A stretch of DNA of 64,000 nt from Nocardiopsis alba DSM 43377. Lineage in GTDB: Bacteria; Actinomycetota; Actinomycetes; Streptosporangiales; Streptosporangiaceae. The stretch spans positions 186,001 to 250,000 of the forward strand of contig NZ_ANAC01000010.1 in the NCBI RefSeq assembly GCF_000341225.1, written 5' to 3'. Shown in pieces: positions 8,313 to 17,035 of this stretch (positions are counted from its first letter, which is position 1; each line of letters opens with the position of its first letter). Under the pieces are notes generated by a model, which worked only from the letters and a program-made list of their open reading frames with translations, did no database searches and had not been told where the DNA came from. The translations under genes were made by a program, and so were the position numbers.

Positions 8313-8906
8313 CTACAGGACGCCCTTGGTGGAGGGGACGCCGGTGACCCTCGGGTCCTTCTCGGTGGCCACGCGCAGGGCCCGGGCGAAGGCCTTGAAC
8401 TGGGCCTCGACGATGTGGTGGGCGTTGCGGCCGTAGGGCACGTGGATGTGCAGGGCCACGCGCGCCTGGGCCACGAAGGACTCGAAGATGTGCCGGGTCA
8501 TGGTGGTGTCGTAGTCGCGACCGATCACCGGGGCCATGCCCTCGGGCTCGGTGTGCACAAGGTAGGGACGGCCGGAGACGTCGACGGTGACCTCGGCCAG
8601 CGCCTCGTCCAGGGGCACCTTCGCGTCGGCGAAGCGGCGGATGCCGGCGCGGTCGCCGAGCGCCTCGCGGAAGGCGGCGCCCAGGGCCAGGGCGGTGTCC
8701 TCCATGGTGTGGTGCGAGTCGATGTGCAGGTCGCCCTCGGTGCGCACGGTCAGGTCGAACAGGCCGTGCTTGGCGAGCTGGTCGAGCATGTGGTCGAAGA
8801 AGCCCACGCCGGTGGAGACGTCGGCGATCCCGGTGCCGTCCAGGTCGACCTCGACCAGGACCTTGGTTTCCTTGGTTGCGCGTTCGACGCGCCCGGTGCG
8901 GCTCAT
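8313..8906 (-). CDS. hisB: Imidazoleglycerol-phosphate dehydratase HisB
   Basis: A 197-residue monofunctional IGPD, the sixth histidine-pathway step. Both metal-binding motifs are present: DSHHTMEDTALALG and NAHHIVEAQFKAFARAL. The FFDHML motif is present too. Length matches stand-alone dehydratases, with no phosphatase domain. The ATG at 8906 begins MSRTGRVERATKET; a much longer frame continuing upstream is read-through across hisC in another frame. It sits between hisC (44 bases upstream) and the small membrane-protein gene. Confidence 0.97.
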   Translation of the reverse strand: MSRTGRVERATKETKVLVEVDLDGTGIADVSTGVGFFDHMLDQLAKHGLFDLTVRTEGDLHIDSHHTMEDTALALGAAFREALGDRAGIRRFADAKVPLDEALAEVTVDVSGRPYLVHTEPEGMAPVIGRDYDTTMTRHIFESFVAQARVALHIHVPYGRNAHHIVEAQFKAFARALRVATEKDPRVTGVPSTKGVL

Positions 8907-8950
8907 GATGATCTCTTTCGAGGAGAACGGTGGGACGTGGAAGGGGCGGG

Positions 8951-10042
8951 TCAGCGGCCGGTGGCCTTCAGGAGGGCGTCGCGGAAGGCGACCATCTCCT
9001 CCGGTGTGCCGACGGTGACGCGCAGCCAGCCGGGCGGACCGACCTCGCGGATGAGGACCTGCCGGTCGAGCATCCGACGCCAGACCAGGTTGCGGTCCTC
9101 GAACTCTCCGAAGAGGACGAAGTTGGCGTCGGAGTCGGCGACCGAGAAGCCCTCCGAGCGCAGCCAGTCGACGAGCGAGTCGCGTTCGCGGCGCAGGTCG
9201 GCGACGGCTCCGAGCAGCTCGCCCGAGTATTCGAGCGCGGTGAGGGCCACCGTCTGGGTGACGGCCGACAGGTGGTAGGGCAGCCGGACCAGCTGGAGGG
9301 CGTCGACCACGGCGGGGTGCGCCGCGAGGTAGCCCACGCGCGCTCCGGCCAGGGCGAAGGCCTTGGACATGGTCCGGGAGACGATGATCCGGGGGTGCTC
9401 GTCGAGCAGGGTGAGTGCGCTGGGCGTGCCCTCCCGCCGGAACTCGGCGTAGGCCTCGTCCACGACGACCACGCCGGGGGCGGCCCGGGCGACACGCTCG
9501 ATGTCGGCGAGTTCCAGGGCGGTCCCGGTGGGGTTGTTGGGCGAGGTGAGGAAGACGACGCTGGGCCGGTGTTCGGCGATCGCCTCCAAGGCGGCGTCGA
9601 CGTCGATACGGAAGTCGGCGTCGCGCGGCACCGAGACCCACGCGGTTCCGGTGCCCCTGGAGATGATCGGGTGCATGGAGTAGGAGGGCTCGAAGCCCAT
9701 CGCGGTGCGACCGGGGCCGCCGAAGGCCTGGAGCAGCTGCTGGAGGATCTCGTTGGAGCCGTTGGCCGCCCATACGCCGGCGGCGGTCAGACCGTGGCCG
9801 AGGTAGGCGGCCAGTTCCTCGCGCAGGCGGAGGGCGTCCCGGTCCGGGTAGCGGTTGAGCCCGGTCGCGGTGTCGGCGACCGCCTCGGCCAGGGCCTTGG
9901 CCAGGGCCGGCGAGGGGGCGTGCGGGTTCTCGTTGGTGTTGAGGACCACCGGCACGTCCAGCTGGGGGGCACCGTAGGGAGAGCGTCCCCGCAGATCGTC
10001 GCGGAGCGGAAGGTCGTTCAGGGTGAAGCTCACTGGTCTCAC
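8951..10042 (-). CDS. hisC: Histidinol-phosphate aminotransferase HisC
   Basis: A 363-residue class I/II PLP aminotransferase converting imidazole acetol-phosphate to histidinol-phosphate. [13 protein letters not shown] is the typical N-terminal substrate loop, [11 protein letters not shown] and [10 protein letters not shown] bind cofactor, and the PLP lysine is in [17 protein letters not shown]. Start is GTG at 10042 or the in-frame GTG at 10033; neither has a strong ribosome site. About 100 bases separate it from hisD. Confidence 0.95.
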   Translation of the reverse strand: MRPVSFTLNDLPLRDDLRGRSPYGAPQLDVPVVLNTNENPHAPSPALAKALAEAVADTATGLNRYPDRDALRLREELAAYLGHGLTAAGVWAANGSNEILQQLLQAFGGPGRTAMGFEPSYSMHPIISRGTGTAWVSVPRDADFRIDVDAALEAIAEHRPSVVFLTSPNNPTGTALELADIERVARAAPGVVVVDEAYAEFRREGTPSALTLLDEHPRIIVSRTMSKAFALAGARVGYLAAHPAVVDALQLVRLPYHLSAVTQTVALTALEYSGELLGAVADLRRERDSLVDWLRSEGFSVADSDANFVLFGEFEDRNLVWRRMLDRQVLIREVGPPGWLRVTVGTPEEMVAFRDALLKATGR

Positions 10043-10141
10043 ACTCGTGGTCGGTGGTGGGAGGGGCGGCCGACGTCTCCTGTGACTCTGGTGGTCGGGG
10101 AGCTCCGGTCGGTCCGCCCGCTCCGTCGGGTGTGGTCGGTC

Positions 10142-11449
10142 TCAGTCCCGGTCGTCGCCGTGCCCGACCCGGGCGGCGATCGCCTCGCCGTGGGCGGGCA
10201 GGTCCTCGGCCTCGGCCAGGGTGATGACATGGTGGGCGACGTCGGCCAGCGCGTCGCGGTCGTATTCGACGACGTGCACCCCGCGCAGGAAGGTCTGCAC
10301 GCTCAGCCCGCCGCTGTGGCAGGCGCAGCCCCCCGTGGGGAGGACGTGGTTGGAGCCGGCGGCGTAGTCGCCGAGCGAGACCGGGGAGTGCGGCCCGACG
10401 AAGATCGCCCCGGCGTTGCGCACCCGGTCGGCCCACACGGACGCCTGGTCGGTGATGACCTCCAGGTGTTCCGCGGCGTAGGCGTTGACGACGGCCAGGC
10501 CCTGTTCGAGGTCGTCGACCAGGACGATGCCGGACTGGGGACCCGCCAGGGCCTCCAGGACACGCTCGCTGTGCCGGGTGGCGGCGGCGCGCACGGCGAG
10601 ACGTTCGGTGACCGCGTCGGCCAGGGCCTCGTCCGGGGTCACCAGGACGGAGGCGGCGACGACGTCGTGCTCGGCCTGACTGATGAGGTCGGCGGCGACG
10701 TGGTCGGGGTCGGCGGTGTGGTCGGCCAGAACCGCGATCTCGGTGGGGCCGGCCTCGGCGTCGATACCGATGATGCCCTTGAGCAGGCGCTTGGCGGCGG
10801 CGACCCAGATGTTCCCGGGGCCGGTGACCATGTCCGCGCGCGGGCAGTCCTCGGTGCCGTGGGCGAACATCGCCACGGCCTGGGCTCCGCCGACCGCGTA
10901 GACCTCCTCGACGCCGAGCAGGGCGCAGGCGGCGAGGATCGTCGGGTGGGGCAAGCCGCCGAAGTCCTTCTGGGGCGGTGAGGTGACCGCCAGGGAGGAC
11001 ACGCCCGCCTCTTGGGCGGGGACGACGTTCATGATGACGCTGGAGGGGTAGACGGCCCGTCCGCCCGGCACGTAGAGGCCGACCCGGTCGACCGGGATCC
11101 ACTTCTCGGTGACGGTGCCGCCGGGCACCACGCGGGTGGTGTGGTCCTCACGCCGTTGGGCGGAGTGGACCTTGCGGGCGCGCCGGATGGACTCCTCCAG
11201 GGCGGCGCGCACCCGGGGGTCGAGTTCGGTGAGGGCGCGGTCGAGGGCGTCCTTGGGGACGCGGATGTCGGTGAGCCGCACACCGTCGAAGCGCTCGGTG
11301 AGTTCGATCAGGGCCTCGGTTCCGCGATGGCGTACGTCATCACAGATGGGACGGACGCGTTCGGTGGCGTCCGCCACATCGATTTCGGCGCGCGGAAGGG
11401 AGTCGCGCGGGTCGTCCTGGGAACCTCGGAGGTCGATTCGACTGATCAC
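10142..11449 (-). CDS. hisD: Histidinol dehydrogenase HisD
   Basis: A 435-residue zinc-dependent NAD enzyme that oxidises histidinol to histidine in two steps; first gene of the operon. Motifs include [39 protein letters not shown], the zinc/base region [17 protein letters not shown] and [13 protein letters not shown]. Length is normal for the family. The start codon is GTG at 11449, with a -10-like TAGACT six bases upstream, so the transcript is probably leaderless and the operon promoter is right at the gene. Confidence 0.97.
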   Translation of the reverse strand: MISRIDLRGSQDDPRDSLPRAEIDVADATERVRPICDDVRHRGTEALIELTERFDGVRLTDIRVPKDALDRALTELDPRVRAALEESIRRARKVHSAQRREDHTTRVVPGGTVTEKWIPVDRVGLYVPGGRAVYPSSVIMNVVPAQEAGVSSLAVTSPPQKDFGGLPHPTILAACALLGVEEVYAVGGAQAVAMFAHGTEDCPRADMVTGPGNIWVAAAKRLLKGIIGIDAEAGPTEIAVLADHTADPDHVAADLISQAEHDVVAASVLVTPDEALADAVTERLAVRAAATRHSERVLEALAGPQSGIVLVDDLEQGLAVVNAYAAEHLEVITDQASVWADRVRNAGAIFVGPHSPVSLGDYAAGSNHVLPTGGCACHSGGLSVQTFLRGVHVVEYDRDALADVAHHVITLAEAEDLPAHGEAIAARVGHGDDRD

Positions 11450-11455
11450 GGCCCC

Positions 11456-11461
11456 AGTCTA
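11456..11461 (-). promoter_or_regulatory. Candidate -10 of the his operon, leaderless
   Basis: TAGACT on the minus strand (11461 to 11456), then 6 bases, then the GTG of hisD. A start 7 bases past the hexamer would fall on the G of GTG. No good -35 is visible. Confidence 0.5.
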
Positions 11462-11604
11462 GGGGCCCTGGGCCGGATCGGGGCCGGTGGAGTCCGAATG
11501 ATGGACACCACACCGCTCCGACCGGCGCGAACCCCGCGACCGAGGTCGTGGCGAGCATCGCGCGACAAAAGTCCCGAACGCTTCGCCAATAAGCTTCCCC
11601 TTAC

Positions 11605-11648
11605 TTTGGATCACCTTACCTAATGAAGCTTTTGAAAGGCTTGCCTAA
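11605..11648. promoter_or_regulatory. Two IdeR/DmdR-like iron boxes upstream of bfrB
   Basis: Two 19-bp sites, 11605-11623 and 11630-11648, 25 bp apart centre to centre. On the minus strand they begin TTAGGTAAGG and TTAGGCAAGCC. I count about 15 and 12 matches to the recalled IdeR consensus (TWAGGTWAGSCTWACCTWA). They lie roughly 60-105 bases upstream of the inferred start, an activator position, as described for mycobacterial bfrB. The match count is by eye. Confidence 0.55.
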
Positions 11649-11673
11649 CAAATTCACACGCCTTTTCTGACGT

Positions 11674-11702
11674 TTCGCAAATGCCATTCGATGGTCTATA
11701 TT
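11674..11702 (+). promoter_or_regulatory. bfrB promoter, leaderless
   Basis: -35 TTCGCA (11674-11679), 17-bp spacer, -10 TATATT (11697-11702), then 6 bases to the ATG at 11709. Transcription would begin at or next to the A of ATG. Confidence 0.6.
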
Positions 11703-11708
11703 GGTGAC

Positions 11709-12269
11709 ATGACTTCCACCAAGACCGGCGATAGCAACCTTTCCAAGTTCCACCGTCTCCTCGTCGACCAGGTGCGGCACGAGTTCACCGCCTCGCACCA
11801 GTACGTGGCGATCGCCGCCTGGTTCGACGACCAGGACCTGCCCCAGCTGGCCAGGGTCTTCTACGAGCAGTCCCTCGAAGAGCGCGACCACGCGATGATG
11901 ATCGTGCGGCACCTGCTCGACAACGACGTGTCGTTCGCCCTTCCCGGCGTGGACGAGATCGAGACCGATTTCTCCGCCACCCGTGATCTGGTCGCGCTGG
12001 CGCTGCGTCAGGAACGTCAGGTGAGCGACCAGTTCCAGCGTCTGGCCAAGGTCGCCCGCGACGAGGAGGACTACACCGGGGAACAGTTCCTCCAGTGGTT
12101 CATCCAGGAGCAGGTCGAGGAGGTCGCCAAGATGTCGACTCTGCTCAACGTCGTCGACCGTTCGAACGGCAACCTCTTCGACGTGGAGACCTTCGTGGCC
12201 CGCGACATGCCCAGTGAGACCGAGGGCGGTCAGAACACGCCCGGGACCGCCGGCCCGTCCGTCTCCTGA
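11709..12269 (+). CDS. bfrB: Ferritin, BfrB type
   Basis: A 186-residue four-helix iron-storage ferritin. VRHEFTASHQYVAIAAWFDD, SLEERDHAMMIVRHLL (Glu/His ferroxidase ligands) and FLQWFIQEQVEEVAKM are close to what I recall of mycobacterial BfrB, including the NLFDVETFVARD C-terminal stretch. It oxidises Fe(II) and stores it in the cytoplasm. I chose the ATG at 11709 (MTSTKTGDS) because a -10 sits 6 bases before it; the in-frame ATG at 11691 overlaps that -10. Two iron boxes upstream suggest activation when iron is plentiful. A strong terminator follows. Confidence 0.95.
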   Translation: MTSTKTGDSNLSKFHRLLVDQVRHEFTASHQYVAIAAWFDDQDLPQLARVFYEQSLEERDHAMMIVRHLLDNDVSFALPGVDEIETDFSATRDLVALALRQERQVSDQFQRLAKVARDEEDYTGEQFLQWFIQEQVEEVAKMSTLLNVVDRSNGNLFDVETFVARDMPSETEGGQNTPGTAGPSVS

Positions 12270-12291
12270 CGACCGATGCCCCTCGTGCCCC

Positions 12292-12321
12292 GAGGCCCCG
12301 CCCGAACCCGGGCGGGGCCTC
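12292..12321 (+). terminator. bfrB terminator
   Basis: A 12-bp perfect stem: GAGGCCCCGCCC (12292-12303) with GGGCGGGGCCTC (12310-12321) around a 6-base loop. Confidence 0.8.
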
Positions 12322-12405
12322 GTCGTGTCCGCGCCGGGACCCGGGGAGAGGGGCGCGACACACCGTTCCGACAACGCCGGGACTCTTCGGACCTCGAACC
12401 GGCGG

Positions 12406-12411
12406 CATACT
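12406..12411 (+). promoter_or_regulatory. Candidate -10 before the LON-substrate-domain gene
   Basis: CATACT six bases upstream of the ATG at 12418, the same spacing seen at bfrB, fadD and others. The -35 is poor. Confidence 0.4.
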
Positions 12412-12417
12412 GGGACC

Positions 12418-13200
12418 ATGCCTGAGGCCCTGCCGATCTTCCCGCTGAACACCGTGTTGTTCCCGGGGATGACCATCCCGCTGCACGTCTTCGAGCACCG
12501 GTACCGGAGGCTGGTCTCGGAGCTGCTCGGCCCGACCCTGGCCGGTGGCGAGGTCGGCGGACGCGAACGCGGACCCGTGCGTTTCGGAACGGTGTGGATC
12601 GAACTCGGTCACGAGGTGGCGAGCGAGTCGGGGCAGGGCGCCGGCGGCACCGATAGCGGGGTGCCCGGCACCGCGGGGGGCGGAGGCCGTCCGACCCTGC
12701 CGCTGGTGAGCCCCGTCGGCTGCACCGCGGTCGTCCGCGACGTGCGCACCTACGAGGACGGGCGCTACGACCTGGTCGTCGAGGGCGGTACACGGTTCCG
12801 GATCGACGACCTGCCGGAGGTCGACGCCTCCTCCCCGGACGAGTACTCCAGCGCCTCGGTGACGCTGCTCCCCGAGGCCATGGGGCCGGACGCCGAGGAG
12901 CACGCCGAACGGGTGCGCGACCTCTATGAGGTGTACCGTGGCCGCTTGTCGGAGATCGGTATGGCTCCGGAGACCTCGCGCGACCTGCCCCGGGATCCGG
13001 TGGCCCTGTCACACACGGTGGCGGCCTCGATCGTGCTGGATCCCGCCGAGAAACAACGCCTGTTGGAGGCCGAGGACGCCGCGACCCGGCTGGCGGTGGC
13101 GGCTCGTTTCCTCCGCAGGGAGAATCGCATCGTGACCGCCCCCACCCTGCCCAACCTCCCCGCGGGTCCCTTCCTCGACAACGGCGTCTCCTTCAACTAG
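12418..13200 (+). CDS. LON peptidase substrate-binding domain protein
   Basis: A 260-residue stand-alone protein with the N-terminal LON domain (LAN/ASB): LPIFPLNTVLFPGMTIPLHVFEHRYRRL at the start, then SPVGCTAVVRDVRTYEDGRYDLVVEGGTRFRI. There is no ATPase or protease domain. A Gly-rich insertion at about residues 70-95 breaks the domain. The C-terminal helical half resembles that of other LON-N proteins. Stand-alone members are widespread in actinomycetes and poorly characterised; a role in substrate recognition is inference. The upstream reading frame back to 12214 is not used. Confidence 0.85.
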   Translation: MPEALPIFPLNTVLFPGMTIPLHVFEHRYRRLVSELLGPTLAGGEVGGRERGPVRFGTVWIELGHEVASESGQGAGGTDSGVPGTAGGGGRPTLPLVSPVGCTAVVRDVRTYEDGRYDLVVEGGTRFRIDDLPEVDASSPDEYSSASVTLLPEAMGPDAEEHAERVRDLYEVYRGRLSEIGMAPETSRDLPRDPVALSHTVAASIVLDPAEKQRLLEAEDAATRLAVAARFLRRENRIVTAPTLPNLPAGPFLDNGVSFN

Positions 13201-13228
13201 ATCCCTATGTGGAAAGCCGAGGTGACCC

Positions 13229-13714
13229 ATGAGTGGAAAAGCCACGCCCGCTACCGTGGCCGCGGGTCGGACCAAGACCACCTACACCCTGCACCCCTAT
13301 GAGGCGCCCGAGGAGAGCGACGGGCACTCCTACGGGGCCGACGCCGCGGACGCTCTGGGAGTGCCGCGCCATCGGGTGTTCAAGACCCTGGTCGCCGAGG
13401 TGGACGGTGTGTTCACCGTCGGGGTGGTGCCGGTCGCCGGCTCCCTCGACCTCAAGGCACTGGCCGCCGCGGTCGGCGGCAAGAAGGCGACCATGGCCGA
13501 TCCGGCCCGTGCCGAGAAGATCACCGGGTACGTCCGCGGAGGCATCAGCCCCCTGGGGCAGCGCAAGAGGCTGCGCACCGTCATCGACTCGTCGGTCACC
13601 TCGCTGGTCTCGGTCTACGTCTCCGCCGGACGGCGGGGGCTCCAGATGGAACTGGCGCCCGCGGACCTGATCGCGCTGACCGAGGCGGTCACCGCTCCCA
13701 TCGCCGCTCCCTGA
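13229..13714 (+). CDS. ybaK: Cys-tRNA(Pro)/Cys-tRNA(Cys) deacylase YbaK
   Basis: A 161-residue editing deacylase of the YbaK/EbsC family. It hydrolyses Cys mischarged on tRNA-Pro. The N-terminal YTLHPYEAPEE, the substrate-binding VFKTLVAEVDG with its invariant Lys, KKATMADPARAEKITGY, and GGISPLGQRKRL match the family well, and length is typical. It begins 28 bases after the LON-domain gene; the ATG at 13229 follows CGAGGTGACCC. The two are probably co-transcribed. Confidence 0.94.
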   Translation: MSGKATPATVAAGRTKTTYTLHPYEAPEESDGHSYGADAADALGVPRHRVFKTLVAEVDGVFTVGVVPVAGSLDLKALAAAVGGKKATMADPARAEKITGYVRGGISPLGQRKRLRTVIDSSVTSLVSVYVSAGRRGLQMELAPADLIALTEAVTAPIAAP

Positions 13715-13808
13715 GGCCTGAGCGCGAGCGTCGGGTGAGCCCCACCACGAGGGTCGAAGCCGTGTCGCACAAGGGGCGGTGGACCTGCGCACAGTCGCCC
13801 ACGGACTG

Positions 13809-13837
13809 TTGCCCACCCCCCTACCCGGGGGTAGCTT
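13809..13837 (+). promoter_or_regulatory. Promoter and operator-like palindrome of the acyl-CoA synthetase gene
   Basis: -35 TTGCCC (13809-13814), 17-bp spacer, -10 TAGCTT (13832-13837), then 6 bases to the ATG. A palindrome CTACCC-GG-GGGTAG (13821-13834) fills the spacer and overlaps the -10, where a bound repressor would block polymerase. Confidence 0.5.
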
Positions 13838-13843
13838 TGTGAC

Positions 13844-15712
13844 ATGCCCGACACCTCATCCCCCTACCGATCCATCCCCGACATGTTCGCCTCCCGCGTC
13901 GCCGAATCCGGCACGCGGGAGGCGTTCACCCACCCCGTCCCCTCCCCCGACGGCGGCCCCGAGACCTGGCGGACCCTGACCTGGAACCAGGCGCGCGACC
14001 GTGTGCGCGACCTGGCCCTGGGGCTGCACTCCCTCGGCCTGACCTCCCAGGCCCGATGCGCCATCGCCTCCAACACCCGGATCGAATGGATCCTCGCCGA
14101 CCTGGCGATCCTGTGCGCGGGCGGCGCCTCCACCACGATCTACCCCTCCTCCACCCCGCCCGACTTCGCCTACATCGTGTCCGACTCCGGGAGCATGCTG
14201 GCCTTCGCCGAGGACGACGAACAGGTCGCCAAACTGCGCGAACAGCGCGGCGCCATGCCCGGCCTGTCCAGGGTGATCGCCTTCGAAGGCGCGGCGGGGG
14301 GAGACGACGACTGGGTCATGGGTCTGGACGAACTGGAGGCCCTGGGCGCACGTCGGCACGCCGAGGACCCGGAGCTGTTCGACGAGCTGGTCGCCGCGGT
14401 CCGCCCCGAACACCTGGCCACCCTGATCTACACCTCGGGCACCACCGGCCGCCCCAAGGGCGTGCGGCTGGACCACGCGAACTGGCTGTACGAGGCCCAG
14501 GCGCTCCAGACCCTGGACGAGGAGCTGCGCGCTCAGGGGCGGGGGCTGCTCACCGGCGACGACGTGCAGTTCCTGTGGCTGCCCTTGGCCCACGCCTTCG
14601 GCAAGGTGATGCAGATGAGCCAGTTGCGTCTGGGGTTCGTCACCGCCGTGGACGGACGGGTGGACCGCATCGTCGACAACCTGTCCATCGTGCGGCCGAC
14701 CTTCATGGCCGCCGCCCCTCGCATCTTCGAGAAGGTGTACGCCAAGGTCGTCACCCAGGCCCGGGAGGGCGGCGAGACCAAGTACCGGATCTTCCGTTGG
14801 GCCGCGGACGTGGGAGACCGGGTGGCGCGGCTCCGAGAGAAGGGCGAGGAGCCGACCGGCCTGCTCGCCGCCCGGCATCGGATCGCCGACCGACTCGTGT
14901 TCTCCCGACTGCGCGCCCGCTTCGGCGACCGGCTGCGCTTCCTCGTCTCCGGTAGCGCCCCTCTGGCCCCGGAGATCGGCCGGTTCTTCTCCGGTGCCGG
15001 GATCACCATCCTGGAGGGCTACGGGCTGACCGAGACCTCCGCCGGTTCCTTCCTCAACCGTCCGGGCGAGGCGCGTTTCGGCAGCGTCGGGCTGCCGCTT
15101 CCCGGCACCGAGGTCAAGATCGCGGAGGACGGCGAGGTGCTGTTGCGCGGTGGCGGGGTGATGCGCGGATACCACAACCTGTCCGGCGCCACCGAGGCCG
15201 TGCTCACCGAGGACGGCTGGTTCGCGACCGGTGACATCGGCACCCTGGAGGACGGCCACCTGCGGATCACCGACCGCAAGAAGGAGCTGATCAAGACCTC
15301 CGGTGGCAAGTACGTGGCGCCGCAGAGCATCGAGAACCGTTTCAAGGCCCTGTGCCCGTACGCGAGCAACCTGGTCGTGCACGGCGATCGGCGCCCCTAC
15401 TGCGTGGGCCTGGTCGCCCTGGATCCCGAAGCGATCGAGGAGTGGGCGGAGAACAACGGTCTGGGCGCGCTGAACTACGTCGGGCTGACCAGGGAGCCGA
15501 AGGTCAGGCGCATGGTCCAGGAGGCCGTCGACGAGCTCAACAAGGGGCTGCCCCGCCACGAGACGATCAAGGACTTCGCGATCCTGCCGAACGGGCTGAC
15601 CGTGGAGGGCGGGGAGATCACGCCGAGTCTGAAGATGCGCCGCCGAGCGGTGGAGGAGAAGTACGCCGACCTGCTCGACGGGTTGTACGAGAAGGCGCCG
15701 CGACGTTCTTGA
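13844..15712 (+). CDS. Long-chain acyl-CoA synthetase (FadD15-like)
   Basis: A 622-residue ANL-superfamily adenylating enzyme that activates fatty acids to acyl-CoA. Motifs run in order: ATP-binding P-loop LIYTSGTTGRPKGVRLD, SGSAPLAPEIGRFF, GYGLTETSAGSF, WFATGDIGTLEDGHLRITDR and the catalytic-lysine hinge KKELIKTSGGKYVAPQ. Long-chain type is inferred from length and the C-terminal LPRHETIKDFAIL. The likely leaderless start has a palindrome over the promoter, consistent with a TetR- or FadR-type repressor that is not encoded nearby. It converges on the 15719-16327 gene with only 6 bases between. Confidence 0.93.
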   Translation: MPDTSSPYRSIPDMFASRVAESGTREAFTHPVPSPDGGPETWRTLTWNQARDRVRDLALGLHSLGLTSQARCAIASNTRIEWILADLAILCAGGASTTIYPSSTPPDFAYIVSDSGSMLAFAEDDEQVAKLREQRGAMPGLSRVIAFEGAAGGDDDWVMGLDELEALGARRHAEDPELFDELVAAVRPEHLATLIYTSGTTGRPKGVRLDHANWLYEAQALQTLDEELRAQGRGLLTGDDVQFLWLPLAHAFGKVMQMSQLRLGFVTAVDGRVDRIVDNLSIVRPTFMAAAPRIFEKVYAKVVTQAREGGETKYRIFRWAADVGDRVARLREKGEEPTGLLAARHRIADRLVFSRLRARFGDRLRFLVSGSAPLAPEIGRFFSGAGITILEGYGLTETSAGSFLNRPGEARFGSVGLPLPGTEVKIAEDGEVLLRGGGVMRGYHNLSGATEAVLTEDGWFATGDIGTLEDGHLRITDRKKELIKTSGGKYVAPQSIENRFKALCPYASNLVVHGDRRPYCVGLVALDPEAIEEWAENNGLGALNYVGLTREPKVRRMVQEAVDELNKGLPRHETIKDFAILPNGLTVEGGEITPSLKMRRRAVEEKYADLLDGLYEKAPRRS

Positions 15713-15718
15713 CCGCCC

Positions 15719-16327
15719 TCAGTCCCGCCGTTCCCCCGGGTCGGGTTCCGGAGCGGCGGTCGGGGCCGGCTCGGGTTCGGGGACACCGGGCTGGTCGGAG
15801 CGCAACAGGCTGACGCCGTCGAGCAGACCGTATTGAAGGACGTGGACGAAGGGCCACACCACCAGGAAGGCGGTGGCCTGGAGCCGAAGCGCGCCCATGA
15901 CGGTGTCGCCGGGGTCGGCGGTCAGGACGATCTCCCGAGCGGGTGCGTCGAGGGCGACCCCGATCCGCCAGACCAGGATCGCGGCCACGGCGGCCGCCAC
16001 GGCGCTCACCAGGAGCAGAGGCAGGCGCAGGTCCTGGAGGCGCCTGTCGGCCAGGGTGAACTGGGCCATGTAGCAGAGGTAGCCGGTGATCATCCCGGCC
16101 ACCGCGGTGATGACGACGAAGTAGCCCTCTCCCGCGAAGGCCTCCTCGGAGGTACCGGGGAAGATCTCCCCCTCCCCCAGCGCGGTCACCTCGGGGCGGG
16201 GCGCCAGCCACCACCAGAGGGGCCCCAGCAGTGCGCCGAGCAGGGCCACGGCCCCGAACACGCACGCCGCCACGATCAGGGCGCGTGCCACCCCCGAAGC
16301 ACCCGCGCGGGCGCGCTCCGCCTTCAC
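15719..16327 (-). CDS. Membrane protein, DUF2567-like
   Basis: A 202-residue integral membrane protein with about four helices: residues 14-42 (ending WWWLAPRPEVT), 70-90, 100-125 and 150-170. A Pro/Glu tail carries PEPEPAPTAAPEPDP. LLGPLWWWLAPR followed by a short extracytoplasmic loop resembles actinobacterial DUF2567 proteins; the assignment is from memory. Start is GTG at 16327 with GGAG upstream. Function unknown. It is divergent from the DinB/DUF664 gene. Confidence 0.75.
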   Translation of the reverse strand: MKAERARAGASGVARALIVAACVFGAVALLGALLGPLWWWLAPRPEVTALGEGEIFPGTSEEAFAGEGYFVVITAVAGMITGYLCYMAQFTLADRRLQDLRLPLLLVSAVAAAVAAILVWRIGVALDAPAREIVLTADPGDTVMGALRLQATAFLVVWPFVHVLQYGLLDGVSLLRSDQPGVPEPEPAPTAAPEPDPGERRD

Positions 16328-16389
16328 CCTGTGTACTCCCCTCCGCCCGGACCTGCCGAAAACCAGTGGATACCGGACACGACCCGAAG

Positions 16390-16395
16390 GACAAT
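16390..16395 (+). promoter_or_regulatory. Candidate -10 of the DinB/DUF664 gene
   Basis: GACAAT six bases before the ATG at 16402. TGGATA (16367-16372) is a possible -35 at 17 bp. A leaderless transcript is implied. Confidence 0.45.
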
Positions 16396-16401
16396 ACCCG
16401 C

Positions 16402-16932
16402 ATGTACGACGAGAGCGATCCCGTGCCCCTTCTCAAGCGTGTCGATCCTCCCATGGCCGCCGACGAACGGACGATGCTGCTGGCCTGGTTGGACCGGCAT
16501 CGCGCCACGGTGCACGCCAAGTGCGCGGGGTTGGACCCGGAACTCGCCTCGGCCGCTCCGATCCCGACCTCCCCGATGACCACCATCGGCGGGATCGTGT
16601 CCCATCTGCGCTGGGTGGAGGCCTTCTGGTTCGAGGTGGTGATGCTCAACCAGCCGGACGAGGCCCCGTACTCGGAGCGGGACCCCGACGGAGAGTTCCG
16701 GGTCGGAGCCCGACGCCCCCTCGGCGAACTGTTGGCGGAGTACGAGGAGCAGTGCGCCCGCTCGCGGGAGATCACCTCCCACCTGGAGCTGGGCAACTCC
16801 TCACGCCGTGTCCTTCAGGAAGGACGCACCACCCTGCGCTGGGTGATCACGCACATGATCGAGGAGACCGCCCGGCACAACGGTCATCTGGACCTGCTCC
16901 GAGAGCTCGCCGACGGTCGCACCGGCCTCTAG
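16402..16932 (+). CDS. DinB-superfamily (DUF664-like) protein
   Basis: A 176-residue four-helix bundle of the DinB/DUF664 type. The three metal-binding histidines of the superfamily can be placed in TTIGGIVSHLRWVEAFW, and in WVITHMIEETARHNGHLDLL near the C-terminus. Some relatives are thiol-dependent transferases or detoxification enzymes using mycothiol; that role is inference here. The upstream frame from 16231 has no support. It ends in a large bidirectional hairpin shared with padR. Confidence 0.88.
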   Translation: MYDESDPVPLLKRVDPPMAADERTMLLAWLDRHRATVHAKCAGLDPELASAAPIPTSPMTTIGGIVSHLRWVEAFWFEVVMLNQPDEAPYSERDPDGEFRVGARRPLGELLAEYEEQCARSREITSHLELGNSSRRVLQEGRTTLRWVITHMIEETARHNGHLDLLRELADGRTGL

Positions 16933-16960
16933 GGATTCGAGGCCCGCCACCGCTACGCGA

Positions 16961-17003
16961 CGAAGGGGTCCGGGGCGGTGATCCACCGTCCCGGACCCCT
17001 TCG
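16961..17003. terminator. Bidirectional terminator, DinB gene / padR
   Basis: A 13-bp perfect stem, CGAAGGGGTCCGG (16961-16973) with its complement at 16991-17003, and a smaller inner CGGTG/CACCG stem. It lies between convergent stops. Confidence 0.85.
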
Positions 17004-17035
17004 TCGATGGGCCCGCGAAGAGCCCGTGTGAGACC

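Noticed and set aside
8313-11102. A 929-codon frame that looks like a HisB fusion protein
   Set aside because: Only the last 197 codons (hisB) are protein-like. The rest is an out-of-frame reading of hisC and hisD in Arg/Pro-rich nonsense.
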